64,000 bases of DNA from Muribaculum intestinale (GTDB lineage Bacteria > Bacteroidota > Bacteroidia > Bacteroidales > Muribaculaceae). Each line of letters opens with the position of its first letter. Positions within the stretch are counted from its first letter, which is position 1. The position numbers and the translations under genes were made by a program. The stretch is taken from NCBI RefSeq assembly GCF_002201515.1, contig NZ_CP021421.1, positions 1,488,001-1,552,000 of the forward strand. The letters run 5' to 3'. This document shows positions 35,768 through 44,503 of the stretch, piece by piece. Under the pieces are notes generated by a model. It did not search any database, was not told where the DNA came from, and saw nothing but the letters and a program-made list of their open reading frames with translations.

Positions 35768-36955
35768 TCAGCTGCAACTCAGCAGCAGGGTTATGTCGAT
35801 GGCCCGCATGCCGGCTTTCTCCGCGGCCCGACGGTTGACAGGCTTGCCGAGGAAGGTGACAACGGCCCGCTGCACTCCGGGGAGCATCTTCACAGTGTTG
35901 ACGGCGCCGTCACATCCGATGATATCTCTCAGCAGCCACAGGAACGTGTTGCTGAGTGCCATAGCTGCCGTACGTGGCACGGCATTACCCGGTCCGGTAT
36001 AGCATACGCGTGTTCCGCGTGGCACGGCCCGCAGCGTGTCGGTGGCTGTGATGTCGATTTCCGGTATGGCGTGGCTCAGAGGGCCGTCCTCGCTCCGGGC
36101 GAGATTCATTATGATTACCCCACGCTTCATGAGGTCGACCTGGTGGGAGTCGATGGTGCAGGGCCGATCCATCGGAGTGTTTATAATCACGTCGGCTGTG
36201 CGCAGTGCGTTCTCAAGCACCCGTGGATGCATCACCGATGTGGCCACACAGCATCCCGGCAGCTCGGCAGCGCGACGCAGGCGGTACACATCATTGTCGA
36301 GCATCCTTACCGAGGCGCCCAGACCCAGGGCCGACGCGGCGGCGGCGCGTCCCGCTATGCCCGCGCCCAGTATCAGCACCTCGCAGGGTATTATGCCGGC
36401 CACTCCACCGAGCAGTATCCCCTTGCCATGGTCGGGCGACGCAAGCATCGACGAGGCTATCGCTATCGCAGCTCGGCCATTGATTTCGTTGAGAATGTCG
36501 GCAAACGGGGTGTGCCCTTCGGGGTCACCGATGAGGTCGATGGCGAGGGCCACGATGTTGCGCCTCATAAGCTCGCGCAGGATGTCGCAATCCGATGTCA
36601 CGCTCGACAGCATGGTGAGCAGCATCGCGCCGCGCTTCATGGCTCGCAGGTCGGCCGGAGACAATGCCCCGAGGGTTATTACTATATCGGCCTGAAGGGA
36701 TTCGCCGCGCGATGTCACACACGCTCCCTGGCGCATGTAGTCGTTGTCGGCGTAGTGTATGGTGGCGGAGGCCCCCGATTCGATTCTCACCTCATATCCG
36801 CGGTCGGTGAGCACCCCTACAGCCTCCGGGGTGAGAGAAAAGCGCTTTTCGCGGTCTCCTGCTGTGGCGGGGAGGCCTATCGACAGCCGGCGCCGCATTG
36901 TGGCCGAGGCTGCGGGCTGTGGGTCGGGGGTGAAATATTCCGAAGGGTCAGTCAT
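35768..36955 (-). CDS. ald: Alanine dehydrogenase / PNT-family protein
   Basis: 395 residues. N-terminal alanine-dehydrogenase/transhydrogenase domain with REKRFSLTPEAV, and a Rossmann NAD site VLILGAGIAGRAAAASALGLGASVRMLDND. Typical length. The family interconverts alanine with pyruvate plus ammonia. The match is recognisable but divergent, with a 20-residue N-terminal extension, so another amino-acid dehydrogenase activity is possible. Its first codons overlap the last 8 bases of aroK, showing translational coupling. Confidence 0.8.
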   Translation of the reverse strand: MTDPSEYFTPDPQPAASATMRRRLSIGLPATAGDREKRFSLTPEAVGVLTDRGYEVRIESGASATIHYADNDYMRQGACVTSRGESLQADIVITLGALSPADLRAMKRGAMLLTMLSSVTSDCDILRELMRRNIVALAIDLIGDPEGHTPFADILNEINGRAAIAIASSMLASPDHGKGILLGGVAGIIPCEVLILGAGIAGRAAAASALGLGASVRMLDNDVYRLRRAAELPGCCVATSVMHPRVLENALRTADVIINTPMDRPCTIDSHQVDLMKRGVIIMNLARSEDGPLSHAIPEIDITATDTLRAVPRGTRVCYTGPGNAVPRTAAMALSNTFLWLLRDIIGCDGAVNTVKMLPGVQRAVVTFLGKPVNRRAAEKAGMRAIDITLLLSCS

Positions 36956-37499
36956 GGCTGTCTGTTATGGTAGGGAGTTGAAGGAATTCGGCGAAGCGGC
37001 GCGCTGTGACGGCCTTCTCCTGTTCGTTGTCGAGACGGTCGGCCTTGAACCGCCGGTCGGCTTTCTCGTAGTGTGGCATGCGCGCGGCCAGGGCTTCGAC
37101 GATGAACCGGCGCAGCTCGTCGTCGCTCTTCGAGGCTATCAGAGGGCGCTTGTGGCGTCCGCGCAGCAGACGCTCGTGCAGACGGTCGATGTCTACGTCG
37201 AGCAGCACGGTGGTGCCGTGGGCGTTCATCCACTCCATATTGTCGAAAAAGCATGGAGTGCCTCCTCCGCAGGCTATTATCACATCCTCAAACTCGCCTG
37301 CCTCATGAAGCATGGCCTGCTCGCGCAGGCGGAATCCCTCCTCTCCGTGGCGGTCGAACAGTTCGCGCACTGTGGCATGGTAGCGGCTCTCGATATAGTT
37401 GTCGAGATCGATAAACCGCAGACCGGTGATGGCGGCAAGATGGCACCCTACGGTCGACTTGCCGCTCCCCATGTATCCGATAAGAAATATAGGTTGCAT
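36948..37499 (-). CDS. aroK: Shikimate kinase
   Basis: 183 residues. P-loop GYMGSGKST, shikimate-binding DLDNYIESR and a GGGTPCFFDN segment identify AroK, which phosphorylates shikimate in aromatic amino-acid synthesis. Normal length. Overlaps the following ald gene by 8 bases. A -7 box ends 4 bases before the start codon, predicting a leaderless transcript. Confidence 0.94.
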   Translation of the reverse strand: MQPIFLIGYMGSGKSTVGCHLAAITGLRFIDLDNYIESRYHATVRELFDRHGEEGFRLREQAMLHEAGEFEDVIIACGGGTPCFFDNMEWMNAHGTTVLLDVDIDRLHERLLRGRHKRPLIASKSDDELRRFIVEALAARMPHYEKADRRFKADRLDNEQEKAVTARRFAEFLQLPTITDSHD

Positions 37500-37503
37500 A
37501 CTG

Positions 37504-37511
37504 CAAACCTA
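37504..37511 (-). promoter_or_regulatory. -7 box of aroK
   Basis: Minus-strand TAGGTTTG only 4 bases before the ATG, with TTTA about 18 bases upstream. Transcription start and start codon would nearly coincide. Confidence 0.55.
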
Positions 37512-37567
37512 CATAAAAAAACTGAGATTTTAAACAGCCTTATGACGGTATTTACAGGAAATGTGAG

Positions 37568-37575
37568 TAAATTTG
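37568..37575 (+). promoter_or_regulatory. -7 box of the yqeY-serS genes
   Basis: TAAATTTG, 26 bases before the YqeY start. It sits divergent from the aroK promoter in a 102-base gap. Confidence 0.55.
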
Positions 37576-37601
37576 TAGGTCAAAAATATATACATTTCAC
37601 T

Positions 37602-38051
37602 ATGGACTTGTTTGAGAAAGTCAATGCTGACATAAAGTCGGCGATGCTTGCGCGCGACCATGCGCGCCTTGAGGCTCTGCGCGGTATTAAGAAGGAATTC
37701 CTTGAGGCAAAGACAGCCAAGGGTTCCGACGGCACCCTGACCGACGAGACCGCTACAAAGGTGCTCGTAAAGATGGTGAAGCAGCGCAAGGAGAGCGCCG
37801 AAATCTACACTCAGCAAAGCCGCCCCGAGCTGGCTCAGGAGGAGTTGGCTCAGGCTGCCGTGATAGAGGAATATCTGCCGAAGCAGCTCTCCGACGAAGA
37901 ACTCACCGCCGAGCTCAAGAAAATAATCGAGCAGACCGGCGCCACATCGGCCAAGGAGATGGGCAAAGTAATGGGCGTGGCTTCGAAGGCTCTCGCCGGA
38001 CGTGCCGACGGCCGCGCCATCTCGGCCAAGGTAAAGGAACTTCTCGCCTGA
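37602..38051 (+). CDS. yqeY: GatB/YqeY domain protein
   Basis: 149 residues from the ATG at 37602; an open frame extending far upstream is only aroK/ald antisense sequence. The helical protein starts MDLFEKVNADIKSAMLARD and contains the C-terminal GatB-like tail EMGKVMGVASKALAGRADGRAISAKVKELL. YqeY proteins resemble the tRNA-binding tail of GatB and may be linked to aminoacyl-tRNA handling. Followed by serS 51 bases later. Confidence 0.92.
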   Translation: MDLFEKVNADIKSAMLARDHARLEALRGIKKEFLEAKTAKGSDGTLTDETATKVLVKMVKQRKESAEIYTQQSRPELAQEELAQAAVIEEYLPKQLSDEELTAELKKIIEQTGATSAKEMGKVMGVASKALAGRADGRAISAKVKELLA

Positions 38052-38102
38052 GATTCTCCCTCGCCGATACTCACATACCCGCATTCGTAAAAACCACACA
38101 TC

Positions 38103-39374
38103 ATGCTTACAATACAACAGATTAAGGAAGCCCCCGAGCGTATTATAGCCCGTCTCGCGGTAAAGGGTTTCGACGGCACAGCCGCCATCAACGAAATACT
38201 CGAGCTCGACACCATGCGTCGTCAGTCGCAGCTCAGCAATGATACCAAGGCGGCCGAGCTCAACCGCCTCGCCGCATCTATCGGTCAGCTCATGAAGGCC
38301 GGCAAGAAGGATGAGGCCGAGGAGGCCAAGAAAGCCGTTGCCGTTCTCAAGGACGAGCAGAAGGCCATCGCCGACGAGCTCGCACGCACCGAGACACGTA
38401 TCCGCGATATACTGCTTACAGTGCCCAACGTGCCTTGCGACATGGTGCCCGAAGGTAAGACCGCCGACGACAATGTGGTGGAGGCCACCGGTGGAGTAAT
38501 CCCCGAACTCCCCGCCGACGCTATGCCCCACTGGGATCTGGCCAAGAAGTACAACATAATCGACTTCGACCTCGGTGTGAAGATTACCGGCGCCGGTTTC
38601 CCGGTATATCTCGGCAAGGGAGCGCGTCTGCAGCGTGCCCTCATACAGTTCTTCCTCGACGAGGCAGGCAAGGCCGGATATCTCGAGGTGGAACCCCCGT
38701 TTGTAGTAAACGAGGCTTCAGGCTACGGTACTGGACAGCTCCCCGACAAGGAGGGCCAGATGTACTACGTCAACGAAGATAATCTCTACCTTATTCCTAC
38801 GGCTGAAGTGCCTGTGACCAACCTCTATCGCGACGTGATACTCCCCGCCGACAAGCTCCCGGTAAAGAACTGCGCTTTCTCGGCATGCTGGCGCCGCGAG
38901 GCAGGCAGCTACGGCAAGGATGTGCGCGGTCTCAACCGCCTGCATCAGTTTGACAAGGTGGAAATCGTGCGCATCGAGAAGCCCGAGGATTCATATGCCG
39001 CTCTTGAGGAGATGAAAGCCCACGTGCAGGGTCTGCTTGAGAAGCTCGGTCTCCCCTGGCATATACTCCGCCTCTGCGGGGGCGACATGTCGTTTACCTC
39101 GGCCATCACATTTGACTTCGAGGTGTATTCGGCTGCCCAGAAGCGCTGGCTCGAGGTATCGTCGGTATCCAACTTCGAGACCTACCAGGCCAATCGCCTG
39201 AAGTGCCGCTACCGTGGCGACGATAAGAAGACCCGCCTGTGCCACACTCTCAACGGTTCGGCTCTCGCCCTGCCGCGTATCATGGCCGCGCTGCTTGAGA
39301 ACAACCAGACCCCCGAAGGAATCATCGTGCCCGAGTGTCTGCGCAAGTACACTGGCTTCGATATTATCGACTGA
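38103..39374 (+). CDS. serS: Serine--tRNA ligase
   Basis: 423 residues. N-terminal coiled-coil arm (about 30-105) that grips tRNA-Ser, and a class II core with motif 2 FSACWRREAGSYGKDVRGLNRLHQFDKVE and motif 3 NGSALALPRIMAALLENNQ. Full length. Cotranscribed with yqeY; a strong hairpin follows. Confidence 0.97.
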   Translation: MLTIQQIKEAPERIIARLAVKGFDGTAAINEILELDTMRRQSQLSNDTKAAELNRLAASIGQLMKAGKKDEAEEAKKAVAVLKDEQKAIADELARTETRIRDILLTVPNVPCDMVPEGKTADDNVVEATGGVIPELPADAMPHWDLAKKYNIIDFDLGVKITGAGFPVYLGKGARLQRALIQFFLDEAGKAGYLEVEPPFVVNEASGYGTGQLPDKEGQMYYVNEDNLYLIPTAEVPVTNLYRDVILPADKLPVKNCAFSACWRREAGSYGKDVRGLNRLHQFDKVEIVRIEKPEDSYAALEEMKAHVQGLLEKLGLPWHILRLCGGDMSFTSAITFDFEVYSAAQKRWLEVSSVSNFETYQANRLKCRYRGDDKKTRLCHTLNGSALALPRIMAALLENNQTPEGIIVPECLRKYTGFDIID

Positions 39375-39395
39375 TACAGATTCTCAACGATACGT

Positions 39396-39430
39396 CAACG
39401 GCCCGACAGCGATTCGCTGTCGGGCCGTTG
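39396..39430. terminator. Bidirectional terminator after serS
   Basis: 16-bp perfect stem with a 3-base loop between the convergent serS and phosphatase genes. A TTTT follows 5 bases later on the plus strand. Confidence 0.8.
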
Positions 39431-39452
39431 ATGCGTTTTCCGGGGATACATG

Positions 39453-40190
39453 CTATCGGGGGCTCATTATGGGCGCGAGGTGCTTTACGAGCGAGCGCGG
39501 TATGGGTGCCTCAAGCAGCCGGCGGTACCATTTCAGTGAGTGCGTGTCGCTGCCGGTGAAGTCGTACATGCCCTTTTTCAGCAGATGGATGGCGCGTTGC
39601 TTTACCTGCGGTCCGTAGAATCCGGCTATTGACGGGAGATTGAGTTGGAGCATTACACCCTCTCTCCTGAGCCTTGTATAGTCGGATTCCGACATATACA
39701 GATAGCGCTCGGGGTGGGCGAGCATCGGAAAGTAGCCGGCCTTTAAGGTGTCGGAGAGTATTTCATACAGCCCCATGGGCGGGTTGGCGAAGGATGTCTC
39801 CACGAGCAGAGTGTCGGCATGTCCGGGGGTACGGGCGGATATGGGGATTAAGTCGCGTTCCGTTAGCCGGCCAGAGAATACGGTGTCAAGCATGTTTTCA
39901 GCGCCAAGGGCAAGTTCGGGCATGTCGGCGACGTCGGCCGTGGACTCACACAACCGTTCGAAGTGCTGACGGAGAGCGCATGGAGTGTTGGGCACATCCT
40001 CCATGATATGCGGAGTGAGATATACCCTCGCCACTCCCGCCTCTTTCATCGTGCGGAGGGTGTCGAAGGTCTCGTCGATGGTCTTTATTCCGTCGTCGAC
40101 TCCGGGGAGTATGTGGGAGTGCCAGTCGGTAGCTCCCTCAAGCAGCCCCGAGCAGGCAAGAGTGGTTGTAGATGGTGAGAATGGCCACAT
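39453..40190 (-). CDS. CpsB/CapC-type tyrosine-protein phosphatase (PHP fold)
   Basis: 245 residues. Metal-binding DWHSHILPGVDDG at the N terminus, then YLTPHIMEDVPN and MLAHPERYLY, all PHP-domain metal ligands. It dephosphorylates the Tyr-rich tail of the matching Wzc-type kinase, whose gene lies 51 bases upstream on the same strand, to control capsule or exopolysaccharide chain length. Confidence 0.93.
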   Translation of the reverse strand: MWPFSPSTTTLACSGLLEGATDWHSHILPGVDDGIKTIDETFDTLRTMKEAGVARVYLTPHIMEDVPNTPCALRQHFERLCESTADVADMPELALGAENMLDTVFSGRLTERDLIPISARTPGHADTLLVETSFANPPMGLYEILSDTLKAGYFPMLAHPERYLYMSESDYTRLRREGVMLQLNLPSIAGFYGPQVKQRAIHLLKKGMYDFTGSDTHSLKWYRRLLEAPIPRSLVKHLAPIMSPR

Positions 40191-40241
40191 ATATGTGTGT
40201 CGGTGTTATGTCGGTGAATTGTGTCATGCTGTAAGGCGCGG

Positions 40242-41978
40242 TCATGCATCCTCTTTTCCATGTCCGTACCCGTAGCCGTATCCGTAACCATACCCGTAAC
40301 CGTATCCATAGCCGTATCCGTTTACTTTTGAGGGTATGCCGTTGAGCAGGATGGTCATGTTGTTGAACTTCTTGTCGGTATAGAATCCCTGGATAGCGGG
40401 CACAAGACGGCGGTCAAGCACACCTGAGCGCATTACGAATATCGTAAGGTCGGCCATCGGGGTGATGATGCTCGTGTCGGCGACCATGTCGGTAGGCGGA
40501 CAGTCGATGAACACCAGGTCGAACTCCTTGCGCAACTCGTCGATAAGGCGGCTCATATTGGGCGAGTACAACAGTTCGGAGGGGTTGGGAGGTATGCTTC
40601 CGCCCGGCAGCATCGACAGGTTGTGGGTCTTGCCTACAGGCATGAGTATCTTGTGCCAGTCGGCAATCTCTCCGTTGAGATACCCCGAGACACCTGCTCT
40701 TGGTGAGCCCACATATTTGCTTATCGTGGTCTTCCGAAGGTCAAGATCGACTATGCATACCTTCTTCCCCTTTATGGCGAATGATGCGGCGAGGTTGGAG
40801 GTTATGAATGTCTTCCCCGAGCCCGGATTCATTGATGTAAGCATTATTACCTTGTGGTCGGTGTTCTTTCCGATGATGAATTCGAGGTTGGAGCGTATCA
40901 CGCGGAATGCCTCGTTGACGATGTTGCGCGAGCCTTCCTTTACAAGTATCTCATATCTCTCCACATCGCCTGCCTTAGGCTTGATTCCAATCATGGAGAG
41001 CAGACGGGCGCGTATACCTTTCTTCTTTACTTTGCCCGACATGGGGAGCTCGCCGAGGAATGGTGCGGTGATATTCTCTATATCTTTTCGCACGCGCACC
41101 TTGGTGTTGAGGCTTTCCATCGTGAAGAGTATCCCGGCGGGTATGGCCAGGCCGGCCACAAAGGCAATCAGGAGTATGTTGCGGCGCACGGGCGATGTGG
41201 GTCCTACGGGCCCCATAGGAGGAGTGATGATGCGGGTGTTGTAGGCGGTGAATGCCTGCGACAACTCGTTTTCTTCACGCTTCTGAAGCAGGAACAGATA
41301 GAGAGCCTCCTTTACTTTCTGCTGTCGCTCGACCGAAAGCAGGTATTTTGCCTGCTGTGGGTTGGAGGCAATCTGGTTGCGGCTCTTCGACTCGCTTCCG
41401 CGGAATGCGCGCACCTGGGCATTGAGTGCGTTTATCTGATTGTCAATAGATGATATTATGGCATTGCGCGAGGCCTCAAGCGAGTTGTCGCGGTCGACCA
41501 CGAGCGGGTTGCTTTCCGAGGAGTTTGAGGCCAGGGAGTTGCGCTCCAGCATCAGTGTATTGTAGTCGGCTATCTGCTTCTCGACCGTTGAGTTGCCGAG
41601 GCCTGAGTTGGCGGGCAGCAACTGTCCTTTGTTGCGCTCGTCGGCAAGGAATGTGCGTATATAGCGCGCCATGTAGAGCTGGTTGTTCAGCTCAAGCACC
41701 TGGTTGGCTGCTTCATGGCTCTGGTCGAGGTATATCTGGCTTACCAGCGCGAGGTCGGGAATCAGATGCTCGGATTTGTAGGATGATATGTCGGAGTCGA
41801 CATGGCCGAGTTCCTGCTCGATTACGGCAAGGCGGTCGTTGATGAACTGTGATGTCGCTGTGGCTATCTGGTTTTTGTCGCGTACCCAGTCCTCGTTGTA
41901 GGCCGATATCAGAGTGTTGATGAAGTCCTCGGCGCGCTGTACGTTCACGTCGTTGCATGTGAGATTGAGCACTTGCAT
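40242..41978 (-). CDS. Polysaccharide tyrosine autokinase (Wzc type), N-terminally truncated
   Basis: 578 residues against the usual 750-820. Present: part of the periplasmic Wzz-like helical region, the second transmembrane helix (NILLIAFVAGLAIPAGILF), and the BY-kinase domain. That domain has Walker A MNPGSGKTFITSN, Walker A' VCIVDLDLR and Walker B LVFIDCPP. The tail is an alternating Gly-Tyr repeat (nine GY units) serving as the phosphorylation cluster. Missing: the first transmembrane helix and most of the Wzz domain. The frame begins at an ATG created at the fusion with a wza remnant. The kinase may be made but cannot be correctly anchored. Confidence 0.85.
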   Translation of the reverse strand: MQVLNLTCNDVNVQRAEDFINTLISAYNEDWVRDKNQIATATSQFINDRLAVIEQELGHVDSDISSYKSEHLIPDLALVSQIYLDQSHEAANQVLELNNQLYMARYIRTFLADERNKGQLLPANSGLGNSTVEKQIADYNTLMLERNSLASNSSESNPLVVDRDNSLEASRNAIISSIDNQINALNAQVRAFRGSESKSRNQIASNPQQAKYLLSVERQQKVKEALYLFLLQKREENELSQAFTAYNTRIITPPMGPVGPTSPVRRNILLIAFVAGLAIPAGILFTMESLNTKVRVRKDIENITAPFLGELPMSGKVKKKGIRARLLSMIGIKPKAGDVERYEILVKEGSRNIVNEAFRVIRSNLEFIIGKNTDHKVIMLTSMNPGSGKTFITSNLAASFAIKGKKVCIVDLDLRKTTISKYVGSPRAGVSGYLNGEIADWHKILMPVGKTHNLSMLPGGSIPPNPSELLYSPNMSRLIDELRKEFDLVFIDCPPTDMVADTSIITPMADLTIFVMRSGVLDRRLVPAIQGFYTDKKFNNMTILLNGIPSKVNGYGYGYGYGYGYGYGYGYGHGKEDA

Positions 41979-42078
41979 CTTGAAAATATGTCACATTTTT
42001 CGGTGTGTTGCAACCGGTAAGAATGGCAATTACAAATGCCACCCATGCTAAGGGATTACGATAGCTGAAACGGTTCAT
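41977..42078 (-). pseudogene. 5' remnant of a Wza-like polysaccharide export lipoprotein gene
   Basis: Thirty-four codons encode a lipoprotein signal and the family start: ITGC-type lipobox (AILTGC), then NTPKNVTYFQD. This is typical of Bacteroidetes polysaccharide biosynthesis/export proteins. The frame then runs straight into the interior of the Wzc gene in a different frame. A deletion has removed the rest of wza and the 5' part of wzc, leaving wza non-functional. It keeps its promoter at 42232-42262. Confidence 0.8.
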
Positions 42079-42231
42079 TTTGGCTTAATTGTATCTCAGC
42101 CACAATCGGCCGTCACACCGGTCGTCATGGCTACTTTTCTTTTAATAATATCGCACTTTGTTTCGATTCTGATTGTCCGGTACACGGACGCTTATCTCCA
42201 ATTATTACACATCAAAGTGCCTGTTACTGCG

Positions 42232-42262
42232 CAAAGTTAATCAAAAACAACAATAATGCAAA
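42232..42262 (-). promoter_or_regulatory. Promoter of the polysaccharide operon
   Basis: Minus-strand TAACTTTG (42232-42239) with TTTG 19 bases upstream (42259-42262), a full consensus. The leader to the wza start is about 150 bases. Bases 42263-42454 hold no gene I can support. Confidence 0.72.
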
Positions 42263-42454
42263 ATATGGCCTGTTTTTGGATACCGTCGCAGTCGCGTAAA
42301 GGCACTCCTGCGGGCATACCCGTATGGTGTATGTAATCATTTATGATGACAGGCTCAAGGGATACGGGACGAAAAATCACTAAAATATGGTATGGCACAC
42401 GACGGAGGATGTGCGTAACTTTGCTAACGGATAATTATACGAAGTTAGTTATAC

Positions 42455-42487
42455 GTCCACGGAGAGTCGCGATGTCTTGCCGTGGAC
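42455..42487 (-). terminator. Hairpin after the AlbA_2 gene
   Basis: 8-bp perfect stem with a 17-base loop, 40 bases past the stop of the mtnN-luxS-AlbA_2 operon. No T run, so moderate support. Confidence 0.5.
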
Positions 42488-42525
42488 TTCTTTTTTGCTT
42501 GAGCACCAGGATTCAGAGCAACCTC

Positions 42526-43179
42526 TTATTTTCGCACGATTACAAATTCGCTTCCTGTATACGAGAAATCGATTATGCCCATTGCATACAGCCGGGCCAC
42601 GATATCTGTGGCCGTGGCGCGGGATATGTGGGCGCCGGTCATGTAGCGGTCGACGGTGGTCATGCCCCATTCGTCGAGATATGTGAGCAGAGCCGTCTCG
42701 GCCTGCGACAGGGCGAAGAGGGTGTCGCCTCCGCGCGCCATCCGCTCCCATGCGGCGAGCATCACCGGATGCGCTACTATATTCTCATCCTTTACCCTGA
42801 AGTAGGCGCGCCATGAGCCGTCGGTGTCGCGGGCGTAGACCGGACGTTTTTCAGCCTTGGGTATCCGGGCACGCACCACTATCGCTCCTGCCTCCACGGC
42901 AAATGCGGTTATTTCCACCTTCTGTGCCGGGCGGCAATACATCAGGGCCGCCTGCTCTATCATGTAGATATCCTCGTCGGAGCGCACTCCGGCCACTGAG
43001 CCGTTGTCGCGTACGCCTATGAGCAGATGCCCTCCGTCGTTGTTGGCGAAGGCGCTGATGGAGTGGGCTATCTTGGGGGCGTCGGTGATGGCAAATTTGA
43101 AGTCCTGGTGCTCATGCTCCCCCTCCTGTATCAGTCCGTGGATGTAATATCGGCCCCGTATGGCTTTTATGTCCTTCAT
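42526..43179 (-). CDS. AlbA_2 (Schlafen-like) domain protein
   Basis: 217 residues from the ATG at 43179, which overlaps the luxS stop as ATGA; the longer upstream frame is luxS in another frame. The N-terminal half carries the AlbA_2 signature EHEHQDFKFAITDAPKIAHSISAFANNDGGHLLIGVRDNG. The C-terminal 60 residues look like a winged helix (LTYLDEWGMTTVDRYMTGAHISRATATDIVARLY). The family is predicted to bind nucleic acid. Its coupling to luxS and mtnN is unexpected. Confidence 0.87.
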   Translation of the reverse strand: MKDIKAIRGRYYIHGLIQEGEHEHQDFKFAITDAPKIAHSISAFANNDGGHLLIGVRDNGSVAGVRSDEDIYMIEQAALMYCRPAQKVEITAFAVEAGAIVVRARIPKAEKRPVYARDTDGSWRAYFRVKDENIVAHPVMLAAWERMARGGDTLFALSQAETALLTYLDEWGMTTVDRYMTGAHISRATATDIVARLYAMGIIDFSYTGSEFVIVRK

Positions 43180-43652
43180 TCGGGATACTCTGTCGGCATC
43201 TGCGGGTCGTGGATTACCTCGTCGAGAAAGCGGCGTGCCTGGCGGCGAGCCTCGTCGAGATTCATGTAAGAGTAGTTGCCGCAGTCGCGCGGAGTGGCAC
43301 CCGGTATCTCTCCGTCGAATCCGGCGATAAACTCCATCGTGGCACGCATCATCTCTTTTACTTCTGCCGGGGTATGGTCGCCGAGCAGCACGAGGTAGTT
43401 GCCTGTGCGGCATCCCATCGGGCCCCAGTATACAATGTCGGACTGCCAGGGGCTGTTGCGCAGATATGTGGCTGCGAGATGCTCGATGGCGTGGAGAGCG
43501 GCTCCGTCGATGGCCGGCTCGCGGTTGGGCTCGGTCATACGGATGTCGAAGGTGGTGATTGCATCGCCCGAGGGGCTCATATCGCGGCGCGACAGATATA
43601 TGCCTCTGCGCAGGGTGAGATGATTGACGGTAAAACTTGGAATCTTATTCAT
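43176..43652 (-). CDS. luxS: S-ribosylhomocysteine lyase
   Basis: 158 residues. Zinc site HAIEH (HxxEH) and the GPMGCRTGNYL motif with the catalytic Cys are intact. Splits S-ribosylhomocysteine into homocysteine and the autoinducer-2 precursor DPD. Lies one base after mtnN, which supplies its substrate, and overlaps the AlbA_2 gene. Confidence 0.96.
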   Translation of the reverse strand: MNKIPSFTVNHLTLRRGIYLSRRDMSPSGDAITTFDIRMTEPNREPAIDGAALHAIEHLAATYLRNSPWQSDIVYWGPMGCRTGNYLVLLGDHTPAEVKEMMRATMEFIAGFDGEIPGATPRDCGNYSYMNLDEARRQARRFLDEVIHDPQMPTEYPE

Positions 43653-43653
43653 A

Positions 43654-44346
43654 TTACAATGCGTTGACGAGGGTCTGCAGAGTGGCGAATGTGGCTTTGG
43701 GAGCGTCGGTCCAGAAGTCGAGATACTGGCCCGTGTTGTCCTCCTCCTTGCCGGGGGTGTCGCTTACCACGCGTATGCTGGCGAAGGGCACACCCTTGCT
43801 ATGGCATGTGTGGGCCATGGCGGCGCTCTCCATGTCGACGGCCTTCACGTCGGGGTATAGCGCGGTAATTTTCGCCAGGTCGGCGGCATTGTCGACAAAC
43901 TGGTCGCCGCTGGCAATCAGTCCGCGGTGCAGGCGGCTTATGCTGTCGAGAACTTCAAGCCCGAGCACAGCGGGGGCGCCTTCAAAAAAGCGGGGCATAC
44001 CCTGTATCTGTCCGCGTTCGGCGCAGGGTCCGCACCACACGTCGTGGTAGGCCACACGGTCGCCCACCACCACATCCATAACTCTGGCGTCGGAGCCGGT
44101 GCCTCCGGCCACACCTGTGTTTATCACGAGCTCGGGGCCGAACGCGTCGACGAGGGCCGCGGTGCCCAGGGCGGCATTGACCTTTCCGATGCCGCTCTGC
44201 ATGGCGGCCACGCTATGGCGTCCGCCGGCCATGGTGCCGGTGTGGAGGGTCTGGCCCGAGGGGAGCACTGTCTGTGAGTGTCCTTCAATGTGGGGGAGCA
44301 ACAGGTCGAGTTCCTTGCCCATTGCCACGATTATACCGATTTTCAT
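43654..44346 (-). CDS. mtnN: 5'-methylthioadenosine/S-adenosylhomocysteine nucleosidase
   Basis: 230 residues. The start MKIGIIVAMGKELDLLLPHIEG, the middle INTGVAGGTG, the VDMESAAMAHTC segment and RVVSDTPG match the family, with Glu and Asp catalytic positions present. Removes adenine from SAH and MTA. First gene of a three-gene operon with luxS. Confidence 0.95.
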   Translation of the reverse strand: MKIGIIVAMGKELDLLLPHIEGHSQTVLPSGQTLHTGTMAGGRHSVAAMQSGIGKVNAALGTAALVDAFGPELVINTGVAGGTGSDARVMDVVVGDRVAYHDVWCGPCAERGQIQGMPRFFEGAPAVLGLEVLDSISRLHRGLIASGDQFVDNAADLAKITALYPDVKAVDMESAAMAHTCHSKGVPFASIRVVSDTPGKEEDNTGQYLDFWTDAPKATFATLQTLVNAL

Positions 44347-44419
44347 ATTGTTTCAGTAAGATAGGGGTGTAGGGCGGCAAAGTTACGAAAAAGTTTTCAG
44401 AGTAGCCGAAGTGCGACGT

Positions 44420-44441
44420 GTCGCCGGGCTACGCCGGGCAT
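44420..44441 (+). repeat. Solo arm of the structured intergenic repeat
   Basis: A 22-base match to the outer arm (GTCGCCGGGCTACGCCGGGC plus AT) found at both outer ends of the inverted pairs. Here it stands alone in the gap between mtnN and susD. Confidence 0.7.
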
Positions 44442-44503
44442 AAACATGATGATGTCCCGATGACTCGTACATCTGCCAATACCCCCCTGTAAGCTATATA
44501 CAG

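Noticed and set aside
35768..36955. Transhydrogenase alpha subunit as identity of the ald-like gene
   Set aside because: No beta subunit or membrane segment follows, and the length and Rossmann placement fit alanine dehydrogenase better.
40255..40323. Tandem DNA repeat considered as a CRISPR-like or minisatellite locus
   Set aside because: It is in frame and encodes the Tyr-rich tail of the Wzc-type kinase.
42416..42423. Plus-strand TAACTTTG promoter-like box
   Set aside because: No plus-strand gene or RNA-like structure follows, so probably chance; an antisense RNA cannot be excluded.
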